A stretch of DNA of 57,997 nucleotides. Source: an uncultured Flavonifractor sp. GTDB lineage: Bacteria > Bacillota > Clostridia > Oscillospirales > Oscillospiraceae. Each line of letters starts with the position of its first letter. Position 1 is the first letter of the stretch. Under the pieces are notes generated by a model. That model searched no databases, was not told where the DNA came from, and worked only from the letters and a program-made list of their open reading frames with translations. This document shows, piece by piece, positions 30,997 to 39,456 of the stretch. The stretch is taken from positions 1 to 57,997 of the forward strand of contig CANAAV010000017.1 of assembly GCA_947346365.1 (NCBI GenBank). Direction: 5' to 3'. The position numbers were made by a program, and so were the translations under genes.

Positions 30997-31103
30997 ACCG
31001 GTCCAAAACGGGGATGAGGGCGCCTGGGTTAACCGCCGGAAGCGTATCTTTCCCCCACCCCAATACATTTGCAATCAAATATCATCTCAGGAGGTAATGT
31101 ACG

Positions 31104-32090
31104 ATGGAAAAGCATGTGCGCCGTATCGGCGTGTTCACCAGCGGCGGAGACGCCCCCGGTATGAACGCCGCTATCCGCTCCGTGGTCCGCACCTCAATCC
31201 ATATGGGGATAGAGTGCATCGGCATACGGCGAGGCTATCACGGCCTTATCAACGGTGATTTCATTCCCCTGGACTTTGGGAGTGTCAGCGGGCTGTCACG
31301 CCGGGGCGGCACGATGCTCTATACCGCGCGCAGCGAGGATTTTAAGGCCAAAGAGGGTCAGGCCAAGGCTGCTTCCACCTGTAAGCTGCTGGGACTGGAC
31401 GCTCTGGTAGGAATTGGCGGAGACGGTACCTTCCGTGGGCTGCTGTGCCTGGCAGACCAGGGCCTGTCGGTCATTGGCATCCCAGGCACAATCGACAATG
31501 ACATCGCCTGCTCCAGCTACACCATCGGCTTTGACTCCGCCTGCAATACGGCGCTGGAGTGCATAGATAAGCTTCGGGATACCATCCAGTCTCACGAACG
31601 CTGCTCTGTGGTGGAGGTCATGGGCCGCCGCGCGGGCCATGTGGCCCTGAATGTCGGCGTGGCCTGCGGAGCTACGGTGGTGTTGGTGCCGGAACAGGAA
31701 ATTGACTATGAAACGGACGTGGTGGAGCCCATCCGCCGCTGCCGGCTGTCCGGACAGACCCACTTTATGGTGATTGTGGCGGAAGGGGTTGAGGGAGGCG
31801 CCTATGGTGTAGCTCAGAAAATCAAAGAGGAAACCTCTTTGGATACCCGCGTTACCATTTTGGGCCACGTGCAGCGGGGCGGCACACCCACTTCCCGGGA
31901 CCGGATTGCCGCTACCTACATGGGATATGAGGCGGTCCGCCTGCTGGCGGAGGGGCAGAGCTGCCGGGTCGTTGCCAAACAGGGTAACGAATACACCAGC
32001 TTTGATATCCACGAGGCCTTAACCATGACGAAAGGGCTGGACCCCCAGACTTATACTGTCATGCGGACCCTCACGGGAATTCAGCAGTAG
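31104..32090 (+). CDS. pfkA: ATP-dependent 6-phosphofructokinase
   Basis: 328 aa. TSGGDAPGMN at 12-21, GGDGT at 105-109 with glycine at the ATP-type discriminator, PGTIDND at 127-133, and LGHVQRGG. These mark the ATP-using, allosteric bacterial PfkA group. Excellent ribosome-binding site (CAGGAGGTAATGTACG). It faces the PPi-type enzyme gene across a shared terminator. Confidence 0.95.
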   Translation: MEKHVRRIGVFTSGGDAPGMNAAIRSVVRTSIHMGIECIGIRRGYHGLINGDFIPLDFGSVSGLSRRGGTMLYTARSEDFKAKEGQAKAASTCKLLGLDALVGIGGDGTFRGLLCLADQGLSVIGIPGTIDNDIACSSYTIGFDSACNTALECIDKLRDTIQSHERCSVVEVMGRRAGHVALNVGVACGATVVLVPEQEIDYETDVVEPIRRCRLSGQTHFMVIVAEGVEGGAYGVAQKIKEETSLDTRVTILGHVQRGGTPTSRDRIAATYMGYEAVRLLAEGQSCRVVAKQGNEYTSFDIHEALTMTKGLDPQTYTVMRTLTGIQQ

Positions 32091-32183
32091 CGTCGGTTCC
32101 CGCTGGTGAGCGGGGGAGATGTGGGTGTAAGACTCCAAATCCGGGCAGAAGCATCGGGATCTTTCGCCAGACAGGATTGAATA

Positions 32184-32218
32184 AGAGCGCCCCGCCAGAA
32201 ATTCTGGCGGGGCGCTCT
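32184..32218. terminator. Bidirectional terminator between the two phosphofructokinase genes
   Basis: A 17-bp perfect stem (AGAGCGCCCCGCCAGAA with its complement) around a single A. It ends both pfkA (+) and the - strand gene at 32232. Confidence 0.85.
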
Positions 32219-32231
32219 ACTACGCTTTTGC

Positions 32232-33467
32232 TTATTTTGCCACAATTTTCTTGAGTTTGGCAAAGCGGGGCAGGGAGTACTCAGTGGGTGCGGCGGCGTC
32301 TCCCTGAATCAGGGGAAGCACATAGTCAATGAAAGGCTGTTCGATACCGTTACCTGCGGCATTGATCCACTCCCGGGGGACCTTCTTTTCGATATTTGCT
32401 ACAATATCCAGTGGCTGGAGCACCATTTCGCACTTATAGCCGCCGTCGCGGGAGCACTGGAAGGCCACCATTTTGTCGGTGGTGCCGGACACGGCGGCCT
32501 CCACAGCGGTTTTACCGGCTTGGAATGCCTCATCAATATCGGTCTTAGAGGCGGCATGGGAAGCACAGCGCTGGAGCAGGGAGAGCTCAATCCCACGAAC
32601 CTTCGCCCCGGTCTCCTTTTTGATGCGCTCAGCCAGCATGACTGCCAATCCGCCCAGCTGGGCGTGACCGAAGCCATCAGTGGCAGAGGTTTCGGCCTCG
32701 GATACAAAGCGCCCGTCGGCGTAGTGGATGCCTTCGGATGCGGCTACCATACATTTTCCGGTCCTATTGTAGATCTCCTTGACATCGGCGAGGAACTCTT
32801 CCATATCGAAATCCACCTCGGGCAGATATACCAGGTCGGGACCGCAGCCAGTAAGCGAGGCGAGAGCGGCGGAGCCGGCCAGCCAGCCAGCATGGCGGCC
32901 CATAATCTCTACAACTGTGACCATGCCGGTGTCGTATACATGGGCGTCCTGCCACACTTCAGCGCAGGAGGTGGCAATATATTTGGCGGCGGAAGCAAAA
33001 CCGGGACAGTGGTCAGTGCCGTTGAGGTCGTTGTCGATGGTCTTAGGCACGCCCATAATGCGGCATTCATAACCCGCTTTCTGCATGTATTTGGAAATCT
33101 TATTGCAGGTGTCCATGGAATCGTTGCCACCGTTGTAGAAGAAATAGCGTACGTCATATTTTTGGAAGATTTCCAAAATACGCTTGTAATCGGTATCGTC
33201 CTTGTCCGGGTCGGCCAGCTTATAGCGGCAGGAGCCCAGGGCAGAGGAGGGGGTAAACTTCAGCAAATCCAGCTCAGCAGCGTCCTCCTGGTCCATATCA
33301 TACAGCTTGTCGTCCAGCACGCCGCGGATACCGTTGGCCGCCCCGAACACGCGGGTAATGCAGCTGGTGTCCAGGGCGGTGCGGATTACGCCCAGAGCAC
33401 TGGCGTTGATGACGGCGGTAGGGCCGCCGGACTGTCCGATGATACAGGCGCCTCTCAGTTCACTCAT
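32232..33467 (-). CDS. PPi-type phosphofructokinase
   Basis: 411 aa. Second phosphofructokinase of the window. It has GGNDS at 113-117, where ATP enzymes have GGDGT, and a lysine in PKTIDND at 141-147, where ATP enzymes have glycine. Both changes are those of pyrophosphate-dependent enzymes (usually GGDDS plus PKTIDND). The N in GGND is less usual. GRHAGWLAG and the longer insert (SYKLADPDKDD-type region) also fit. Reversible use of PPi in glycolysis is expected. Divergent from fba, with a 144-nt shared control region. Confidence 0.9.
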   Translation of the reverse strand: MSELRGACIIGQSGGPTAVINASALGVIRTALDTSCITRVFGAANGIRGVLDDKLYDMDQEDAAELDLLKFTPSSALGSCRYKLADPDKDDTDYKRILEIFQKYDVRYFFYNGGNDSMDTCNKISKYMQKAGYECRIMGVPKTIDNDLNGTDHCPGFASAAKYIATSCAEVWQDAHVYDTGMVTVVEIMGRHAGWLAGSAALASLTGCGPDLVYLPEVDFDMEEFLADVKEIYNRTGKCMVAASEGIHYADGRFVSEAETSATDGFGHAQLGGLAVMLAERIKKETGAKVRGIELSLLQRCASHAASKTDIDEAFQAGKTAVEAAVSGTTDKMVAFQCSRDGGYKCEMVLQPLDIVANIEKKVPREWINAAGNGIEQPFIDYVLPLIQGDAAAPTEYSLPRFAKLKKIVAK

Positions 33468-33550
33468 AGATTGTATGCCTCCTGTTGTTTTGATGAAATT
33501 TTGCCTGTGGGATGGATAGAAAATCTACTCGCATATCATATCATGTCCCC

Positions 33551-33579
33551 TTGCAATTATCAACAAGAACTGTTAAAAT
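33551..33579 (+). promoter_or_regulatory. Promoter of fba
   Basis: TTGCAA (33551-33556), 17 bp, TAAAAT (33574-33579). TTGCAA is itself a palindrome, so it could serve the divergent gene too, but I do not find a good -10 for that direction. Confidence 0.7.
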
Positions 33580-33611
33580 TATGGGGCAATCTGAAAAGGA
33601 GATGAGCTTTT

Positions 33612-34580
33612 ATGGCATTGGTTACTACCAAGGAAATGTTTGAGAAAGCTTACAACGGCGGCTACGCCATCGGCGCGTTCAATGTAAACAACATGGAGAT
33701 TGTTCAGGGCATCACTGAGGCATGCCGCGAGGTGAAGGCGCCCGTCATTCTCCAGGTCTCTAAAGGAGCCCGCGCCTACGCCAATCACACTTATCTGGTA
33801 AACCTGGTCAAATCCGCTGTGACTGAGTGCCCTGAGATTCCCATCGCGCTGCACCTGGACCATGGCGACAGTTTTGAGACCTGCAAAAGCTGTATTGACG
33901 GCGGTTTTACCTCCGTTATGATTGACGCCAGCTCCAAGCCGTTTGAGGAAAACATTGAGATCACCAAGAAGGTGGTGGAATACGCCCACGCCCACGGTGT
34001 AGTGGTCGAGGCTGAGCTGGGCGCTCTGGCCGGCATCGAGGATGAGGTACAGGTTTCCGCTGAGGAGTCTCATTATACCAGGCCCGAGGAGGTCGAGGAG
34101 TTTGTCTCTAAGACCGGCTGTGATTCTCTGGCCATCGCTATTGGTACCAGCCACGGCGCATATAAGTTTACGGCAGCTCAATGCACCCGCAATGAAAAGG
34201 GTGAGCTGGTTCCCCCGCCCCTGCGCTTCGACATCCTGGACGAGGTGGTAAAGCGCCTGCCCGGCTTCCCCATTGTGCTCCATGGCTCCTCTTCCGTGCC
34301 TCAGAATTATGTGAAGATGATCAACGAGAACGGCGGGAAAATGCCCGACGCCGTGGGTATTCCTGAGGAGCAGCTGCGCCAGGCCGCCCGCAGCGCCGTC
34401 TGCAAGATCAATATTGACTCCGACCTGCGTCTGGCTATGACCGGTACAATCCGTCAGTTCTTCGCGGAGCATCCCGACAAGTTCGATCCCCGCGAGTATT
34501 TGAAGCCTGCCCGCGCCAATATTAAGGAGCTGGTCAAGCACAAGCTCATTGACGTGCTGGGATGTGACGGCAAGGCTTGA
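33612..34580 (+). CDS. fba: Class II fructose-bisphosphate aldolase
   Basis: 322 aa zinc aldolase. Zn ligands H84 (HLDHGDS), H181 (GTSHGAYK) and H224 (VLHGSSSVP), with catalytic D83 and E135 region (VEAELG). Cleaves fructose 1,6-bisphosphate; directly linked in function to the two adjacent phosphofructokinase genes. Confidence 0.96.
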   Translation: MALVTTKEMFEKAYNGGYAIGAFNVNNMEIVQGITEACREVKAPVILQVSKGARAYANHTYLVNLVKSAVTECPEIPIALHLDHGDSFETCKSCIDGGFTSVMIDASSKPFEENIEITKKVVEYAHAHGVVVEAELGALAGIEDEVQVSAEESHYTRPEEVEEFVSKTGCDSLAIAIGTSHGAYKFTAAQCTRNEKGELVPPPLRFDILDEVVKRLPGFPIVLHGSSSVPQNYVKMINENGGKMPDAVGIPEEQLRQAARSAVCKINIDSDLRLAMTGTIRQFFAEHPDKFDPREYLKPARANIKELVKHKLIDVLGCDGKA

Positions 34581-34601
34581 TTTTATAGTTTTCAGGTTTC
34601 A

Positions 34602-34637
34602 AAAAGGGGAGCACCCGGAGTGGGATGCTCCCCTTTT
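34602..34637 (+). terminator. Terminator after fba
   Basis: AAAAGGGGAGCA (34602-34613) pairs with TGCTCCCCTTTT (34626-34637). Confidence 0.9.
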
Positions 34638-34684
34638 GGCGTGTCGGAAAATCAGAAAAGCTGTAAAGCCGTTTTCCCAAGTGA

Positions 34685-34754
34685 TCCGCAGCCTATAGCG
34701 CATACAAACCGTCTAGTTTAGATAGATGGTTTTTTATATACCATAGGCTGCGGA
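34685..34754. repeat. Long imperfect hairpin in the fba-amidase gap
   Basis: TCCGCAGCCTAT (34685-34696) is exactly inverted at 34743-34754, and pairing continues inward (CATACAAACCGTCT against AGATGGTTTTTTATA with mismatches). The motif GCATAC-AAACCGTCTA recurs at about 34770-34784. No gene found in 34638-34885. Possible small structured RNA or remnant of a mobile element. Confidence 0.6.
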
Positions 34755-34885
34755 GTGTGCTCTCCAACGCATATACCGTCTAAAACACAAATTTTATGCA
34801 GCATGTTCCTGTATCCGGCCATTCAAGTGGAGCAGGGACATTTTGCGCATAAGCGCATAGAATACGGCAGAAAGGGGAGAGGTAT

Positions 34886-35506
34886 ATGCTGGAGATTATT
34901 CCCTATAATCGGGCTGCCGCCGTAGCGTACGCCCATCAGTGGGCCTACCGACGCAATCCTTCCTACTATGACTATGAGGAAATTGGGGGAGACTGTACTA
35001 ATTTTGCCTCCCAATGCCTATATACAGGCACAGGCATTATGAACTATACACCGACCTTCGGGTGGTATTATATTGACGCGAACAATAAAGCCCCCGCCTG
35101 GACAGGGGTGGAGTATTTTTATAATTTTATGACCCGCACACAGATTTCGCCAGGTCCCTTCGGTGAAGCGGCCTCCCTGGACCAGCTGGAACCAGGTGAT
35201 TTTGCCCAGCTCCGTTTCAACAAAGCAGTGTTTGGGCACACCCCCATCATCGTCTCCATAGGGGACCCGCCCACACTGGAAAATACCCTTGTAGCGGCTC
35301 ACTCTTATGATGCAGATTGGCGGCCCTTGAGTACTTACCAGGTGGAAGAAATCCGTTTTCTGCACATATGCGGAGCGTATCCGCAAGAGGGGGCAGAAGG
35401 GGAGGAGACGCCGCCGGAACCGCCCAGCGAGAATCCGCCGCCCAAGCCTCTGCGCCCCTGGTGGCGGCCTCCTTTTGGAAGACCGCCATATTGGCCAGAC
35501 TTCTAA
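34886..35506 (+). CDS. Amidase_6-type domain protein with proline-rich tail
   Basis: 206 aa. Residues about 1-165 match the putative amidase domain (amidase_6): YNRAAAVAYAHQWAYRRNP, GGDCTNFASQCLYTG with likely nucleophile cysteine, and FGHTPIIVS with the histidine. Tail 168-206 is very rich in P (TPPEPPSENPPPKPLRPWWR). No signal peptide, so it is probably cytosolic or spore-associated. Related clostridial proteins are linked to spore cortex or wall, but that is inference. Confidence 0.8.
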   Translation: MLEIIPYNRAAAVAYAHQWAYRRNPSYYDYEEIGGDCTNFASQCLYTGTGIMNYTPTFGWYYIDANNKAPAWTGVEYFYNFMTRTQISPGPFGEAASLDQLEPGDFAQLRFNKAVFGHTPIIVSIGDPPTLENTLVAAHSYDADWRPLSTYQVEEIRFLHICGAYPQEGAEGEETPPEPPSENPPPKPLRPWWRPPFGRPPYWPDF

Positions 35507-35544
35507 ATAGAGCTGGCGGATGCGGATATATTGTAACTTAATAA

Positions 35545-35623
35545 CTGTAAAGTAAAAATACCGCATATATTTGGCTGGAAAAAATTATTGGTAAAAAAGC
35601 GGCATGTAAAATTACTTTACAGA
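35545..35623. repeat. 11-bp inverted repeat in AT-rich intergenic DNA
   Basis: CTGTAAAGTAA (35545-35555) and TTACTTTACAG (35613-35623), perfect, 57 nt apart, between convergent genes. Could be a loose terminator or a protein site. Confidence 0.5.
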
Positions 35624-35650
35624 AACAGCTGAGAAAGAAAGGCCAAAAAT

Positions 35651-36700
35651 CTAAAGCCCTCCGTCCGTTTCCACCGCTTTTTTCCGTTTGGGCTTTATGT
35701 GGCCCAATGGATTGGCACGCGCCGCAGAACGCAGGTTTTCATTATCCACATGGGTGTATATTTGGGTTGTATTTAAATGTTCATGGCCCAACACCTCCTG
35801 CAAAGTGCGCACATCCACACCGTTTTGAAGCATCAGTGTAGCTGCTGTGTGACGGAGCTTATGGCTAGAGTAAAGAGACGCGTCCAATCCGGCCTTTTTT
35901 AGACGCTGCTTAACCATATAATGGACCGCGTCAGTCGTCATTCGGGTATGCCTGCGAGTAAGAAATAGTGCGTTTTTATCTGCCGATGCCTGCCGGCTGC
36001 GCTCGACCAACCAGTCCTCGATGGCTTGACGGCAGGCATCGTTTAAGTAAATCATCCGCTCTTTATTGCCTTTGCCCAGCACCCGGAGCTGGTCGCCCCG
36101 TACATCCGTGAGATTCAGTCCGACCAGTTCTGAAATCCGCAGGCCACAGTTGAGAAACAGGGTCAATATACAGTAATCTCGTACGCGGTTGGGCTCATCC
36201 ACAGTCTCGAGAAGCTGAATACTCTCGTCAAGGTCTAGATATCGGGGCAAGGATTTTTTCAGTCTCGGCGCATCCAGATCCTGCATGGGGTTTTCCGTGA
36301 TTAATTTTGCCTTGTTTGTGAGATACTTATAGAAAGAGCGGATGGCGGCAATCTTTCGGGCGCGGGCGGCCGGCTCCAAGCCATATCCCGTAGAGGGACT
36401 ATTGGCATGCTTGGCACGGTCACGGCTGAGGTAGCTCATATAGGAGTATACATCTCTAAGTGATACAGATTGGACCAACTGCAAATCCACATCGTCAATC
36501 GTTATTTCCTCAAACACGGCTGTACGTGGAACCCGGCCTTTTTCGAGTTTGATATAGCGAAAGAAATTACGCAGGTCCAAATAATATTCGTCTACAGTTT
36601 TTCGGGAGTGTCCTTGAATAGTTTCATGATAAATTAAAAAATCCCGGAGCACTGCCGGAGCTTCCGTTCGGTAGTCCATAAGCTCCAGAGACGGAAACAC
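35651..36700 (-). CDS. XerC-like tyrosine recombinase
   Basis: 349 aa, longer than XerD because of an extended N-terminal region (about 1-110). Catalytic residues R188, K210, H280, R283, H306 and Y315 (CGLRISEL, GKGNKERMIYLND, SSHKLRHTAATLM, LGHEHLNTTQIY) are all present. GTG start with GGGGAGGAG. Chromosomal position after radA and cwlD, and lack of excisionase or phage genes nearby, argue that it is a resident XerC/CodV-type enzyme, not the integrase of either prophage. Confidence 0.85.
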   Translation of the reverse strand: MFPSLELMDYRTEAPAVLRDFLIYHETIQGHSRKTVDEYYLDLRNFFRYIKLEKGRVPRTAVFEEITIDDVDLQLVQSVSLRDVYSYMSYLSRDRAKHANSPSTGYGLEPAARARKIAAIRSFYKYLTNKAKLITENPMQDLDAPRLKKSLPRYLDLDESIQLLETVDEPNRVRDYCILTLFLNCGLRISELVGLNLTDVRGDQLRVLGKGNKERMIYLNDACRQAIEDWLVERSRQASADKNALFLTRRHTRMTTDAVHYMVKQRLKKAGLDASLYSSHKLRHTAATLMLQNGVDVRTLQEVLGHEHLNTTQIYTHVDNENLRSAARANPLGHIKPKRKKAVETDGGL

Positions 36701-36714
36701 GGTTTTCTCCTCCC

Positions 36715-36750
36715 CTCAACTCAACAAAATTTTTATTTTGTTGAGTTGAG
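36715..36750. promoter_or_regulatory. 15-bp perfect palindrome just upstream of the xerC-like gene
   Basis: CTCAACTCAACAAAA (36715-36729), 6-nt loop, TTTTGTTGAGTTGAG (36736-36750). Ends about 5 nt from the GGGGAGGAG ribosome-binding site of the recombinase, so it would fold in the mRNA leader or serve as an operator. Each arm contains a CTCAA direct repeat. Confidence 0.75.
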
Positions 36751-36820
36751 TCCAGAGGATCCCCCGCATCCGCCTCTGACCGTTCCCCCCTTTGTCTGAT
36801 TACCTGTCTGGAGTGGTTAT

Positions 36821-36988
36821 GTGAGTTTGATTGCCTGTACAGACGCCTGCGTTTATCAGCAGGACGGATATTGCACATTAGAACGTGCCGCGTCCTGTGG
36901 ACTGCCAGGGCCAGAAAATACCTGCGTAAACTTTATACCGCGTCGGAATCCCGGCGGAAAGCATTCGCTGGAATCTGACCGGCACTGA
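36821..36988 (+). CDS. Small cysteine-rich clostridial protein, 55 aa
   Basis: GTG 36821 with GGAGTGG upstream, ending TGA 36986-36988, convergent with radA. Sequence runs SLIACTDACVYQQDGYCTLE, then RAASCGLPGPENTC and VNFIPRR. The spacing C-xxx-C-x7-C and a later C followed by FI is the pattern of a small conserved clostridial family with a CxYQxxGxCTLE motif. Probably metal binding; function unknown. It occupies the otherwise empty gap between radA and xerC-like. Confidence 0.7.
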   Translation: MSLIACTDACVYQQDGYCTLERAASCGLPGPENTCVNFIPRRNPGGKHSLESDRH

Positions 36989-37000
36989 CTTATACGGATA

Positions 37001-38368
37001 CTATTGTAGCGCCGCCAGTGCTTCCCGGATATTCCGCACCTGAATGAGCTGGAGCCCTTCTGGGGCTTCCAACTTGTTTCCGGCACGGTGCGGCACTAAG
37101 CATTTAGTAAATCCCAAACGGCGGACCTCGCTTAAACGCTGGCCTAGCGCGTTGACTGAGCGCAGTTCCCCAGTGAGGCCTACTTCACCAATGGCGGCCA
37201 ACTCTCCTGGAACGGGTTTGTCTCGAAAACTGGAGGCCAGTGCTATTACCATAGCCAGGTCTGCGGCGGGCTCGTCCAAAAACAGGCCGCCAATGACGTT
37301 GATGTACGCATCACAGGAGCCCACCATAAGGCCTCCCCGTTTTTCCAGTACCGCTAAAAGCAGCATGGCGCGGTTAAAATTAAATCCGTTGGCAGTTCTG
37401 CGGGGCACATTGAAGCTAGTGGGCGCCAGCAGAGCCTGAACCTCTGCCAGCACAGGACGCACCCCCTCCATCACACAGGTAACGCAAGTGCCGGGAGTAT
37501 CCTGCGGCCGCCCAGACAAAAGCATCTCTGATGGATTGGGCACTTCTATCAGGCCAGAATCCACCATTTCGAATACGCCAATTTCATTAGTAGCCCCAAA
37601 CCGGTTTTTTGCTGCGCGGAGGATTCGGTAGGAGTTCTGCTGCTCCCCTTCAAAATAAAGCACACAGTCCACCATGTGCTCTAGCACTTTCGGGCCTGCA
37701 ATGGAGCCCTCCTTATTTACGTGCCCAATGACAAAAACGGTAACGCCCTGGCCCTTTGCCAGCTGCATCAGGGCCATGGTGCAGTCCTTTACCTGTCCTA
37801 TGCTGCCGGGGGCAGTGGTCAAGTCGCCGTTATAAAGGGTTTGAATCGAATCCACAATAAGCACATCCGGCTTTAATTGGCGCACGGATTCCAGAATATC
37901 CTCCAGGTTGGTCTCCGCCAACAGGTAAAGTCCCTGGCTGCGGACATGCAGCCGCTCAGCCCGGAGCTTGATTTGCCGCTCAGATTCCTCTCCAGATACA
38001 TATAATACGCTGGCAAAACGGCACAGGTTGTCGCAGATTTGGAGCATCAGCGTGGATTTTCCGATCCCGGGCGCACCGCCCACCAAGACCAGCGAGCCCC
38101 GCACCGCTCCCCCGCCCAGCACCCGGTCCAGCTCGTTCATACCGGTTTCAAAGCGCAGCTCGTATGTGGTTTCTATCTCATTCATAAGCCGGGGCCGGCT
38201 GATGCCCCGCAGGCTTCCCCCGGTTTTTACAGCGGAAGCCGTTTTCTTTTTTACCTCGACAGGCTGCTCCACCAGGGTATTCCACGCCCGGCAGGCCGGA
38301 CACTGCCCCGCCCATTTGGGGGTCTCATTCCCGCATTCCGTACAGTAAAAAATCGTTTTTGTTTTCAT
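37001..38368 (-). CDS. radA: DNA repair protein RadA
   Basis: 455 aa. N-terminal zinc finger (C9, C12, C23, C26), RecA-type ATPase with Walker A GGAPGIGKST at 97-106, the RadA-specific KNRFG motif (AAKNRFGATNEIGVFE), and a Lon-like C-terminal domain (DLAMVIALASSFRDKPVPGE, GEVGLTGELRSV). Helps branch migration in recombination. 19 nt downstream of cwlD in the same operon. Confidence 0.96.
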   Translation of the reverse strand: MKTKTIFYCTECGNETPKWAGQCPACRAWNTLVEQPVEVKKKTASAVKTGGSLRGISRPRLMNEIETTYELRFETGMNELDRVLGGGAVRGSLVLVGGAPGIGKSTLMLQICDNLCRFASVLYVSGEESERQIKLRAERLHVRSQGLYLLAETNLEDILESVRQLKPDVLIVDSIQTLYNGDLTTAPGSIGQVKDCTMALMQLAKGQGVTVFVIGHVNKEGSIAGPKVLEHMVDCVLYFEGEQQNSYRILRAAKNRFGATNEIGVFEMVDSGLIEVPNPSEMLLSGRPQDTPGTCVTCVMEGVRPVLAEVQALLAPTSFNVPRRTANGFNFNRAMLLLAVLEKRGGLMVGSCDAYINVIGGLFLDEPAADLAMVIALASSFRDKPVPGELAAIGEVGLTGELRSVNALGQRLSEVRRLGFTKCLVPHRAGNKLEAPEGLQLIQVRNIREALAALQ

Positions 38369-38387
38369 AGGGACGCTGTGCCTCCTC

Positions 38388-39113
38388 TTATGCTGCTGGC
38401 TCTTCCCTGCCGGTATCCTGGAGCTGGAGCCAAGCCGCTGTGAGCGCAGACGCCAGTTGGATTTGATAATCGGTATCTTGGAGCCGCAGCTCCTCCTCCG
38501 GATGAGACAAAAATCCGCATTCTACCAAGATAGCCCGGCAGGTAATGTGGTTCATCAGATAGACATTGTCTGAAATAGGCTTTGGCTCCCTGGTGTTTTC
38601 CGGGTCTAAGGTCTCCCGCAATATGGTCTGGGTCAGTTGGGCAAAGGGCAGACTCAGCGCTTCATTGGCATAAAATACCTGGGCCCCGTGATATTTGGGA
38701 CTCTGAAAGATATTCTGATGGATGCTGATTAGGGTGGCGTTCTCCTGTGCCTCAATAGCGGCAACGCGGTTGTGCAGGTCAGATACTTTCTTCTCCCGCA
38801 AGGTTTGAGCCGTATCGTCATGAAGAGACACATCTGCATCCCGCAAAAGCATGGGAGCTGTGCCATATAGACCCAATATCTGGTCCATTCGCAGGACAAT
38901 TGCTAAATTGATTTGGCTCTCTATCGCGCCAGAAGGAGACACCGCTCCCCCGTCCTCACCGCCGTGGCCCGCATCTAGGATTAGGACTTGACCAGAGCAG
39001 CGGGCAGGCAGAAAAGCGCTGCGGGTCTCCCCTGTTCGATAAAAACACAGACACCAACAGGTGGCCAGTGCCAGTGCGGCCAACACAGCCCAGCTTAACA
39101 GTTTCTGCTTCAT
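38388..39113 (-). CDS. cwlD: N-acetylmuramoyl-L-alanine amidase (CwlD type)
   Basis: 241 aa from ATG 39113, chosen because GGGGGG lies 6 nt upstream; ATG 39119 is too close. N-terminal membrane/signal segment (LLSWAVLAALALATCWCLCF), then an Amidase_3 domain with H50 (LDAGHGGEDGG), E65, the ISIHQN histidine and the catalytic-site ILVECGFLSHPEE. Length and signal anchor are those of CwlD, needed for muramic-delta-lactam in spore cortex. First gene of a cwlD-radA transcript. Confidence 0.88.
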   Translation of the reverse strand: MKQKLLSWAVLAALALATCWCLCFYRTGETRSAFLPARCSGQVLILDAGHGGEDGGAVSPSGAIESQINLAIVLRMDQILGLYGTAPMLLRDADVSLHDDTAQTLREKKVSDLHNRVAAIEAQENATLISIHQNIFQSPKYHGAQVFYANEALSLPFAQLTQTILRETLDPENTREPKPISDNVYLMNHITCRAILVECGFLSHPEEELRLQDTDYQIQLASALTAAWLQLQDTGREEPAA

Positions 39114-39336
39114 ATCCATCCCCCCTGATGGAAGTCTATGGGCAAGTGGGAGGAAAGATGCTGGAGAAATGGCAACAGCTCTGCGCTCTCCTGCGGCGCA
39201 AAGGGAGCGTTCATCATGGGCAGCGATCTGCCGCAAGCATGGAGCGTTTCGTGACAGATAGGCACCGTTCGCAGCTCCCCAACCCAGCAGTGAGTGAATC
39301 ATGCCAATATCCAGGTATAATAGCCATCTTACGGTT

Positions 39337-39365
39337 ATTATACCACAGCCTGAGGTATATTTCAA
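39337..39365 (-). promoter_or_regulatory. Promoter of the cwlD-radA operon
   Basis: On the - strand: TTGAAA (39360-39365), 17 bp, TATAAT (39337-39342). Leader about 220 nt. The 39114-39336 stretch has no gene I can support. Confidence 0.75.
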
Positions 39366-39397
39366 ATCCGCCCTTATCCCCCCTTAAGCGAAGAACC

Positions 39398-39426
39398 TTG
39401 ACAAAGGCCTCTGGCAGAGATATGAT
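39398..39426 (+). promoter_or_regulatory. Promoter of the membrane protein-YhcH pair
   Basis: TTGACA (39398-39403), 17 bp, TATGAT (39421-39426), 30 nt before the ATG at 39457. Back to back with the cwlD promoter. Confidence 0.85.
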
Positions 39427-39456
39427 AATTTTAAACAGAGGAAAAGGGGGCTTTGG

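Noticed and set aside
32520..33605. 361-residue + strand frame opposite the PPi-type phosphofructokinase
   Set aside because: It is the antisense of a well-supported enzyme gene and shows no domain.
35651..36700. xerC-like gene as integrase of one of the prophages
   Set aside because: It lies 4.4 kb inside the chromosomal block with radA and cwlD, away from either prophage edge.
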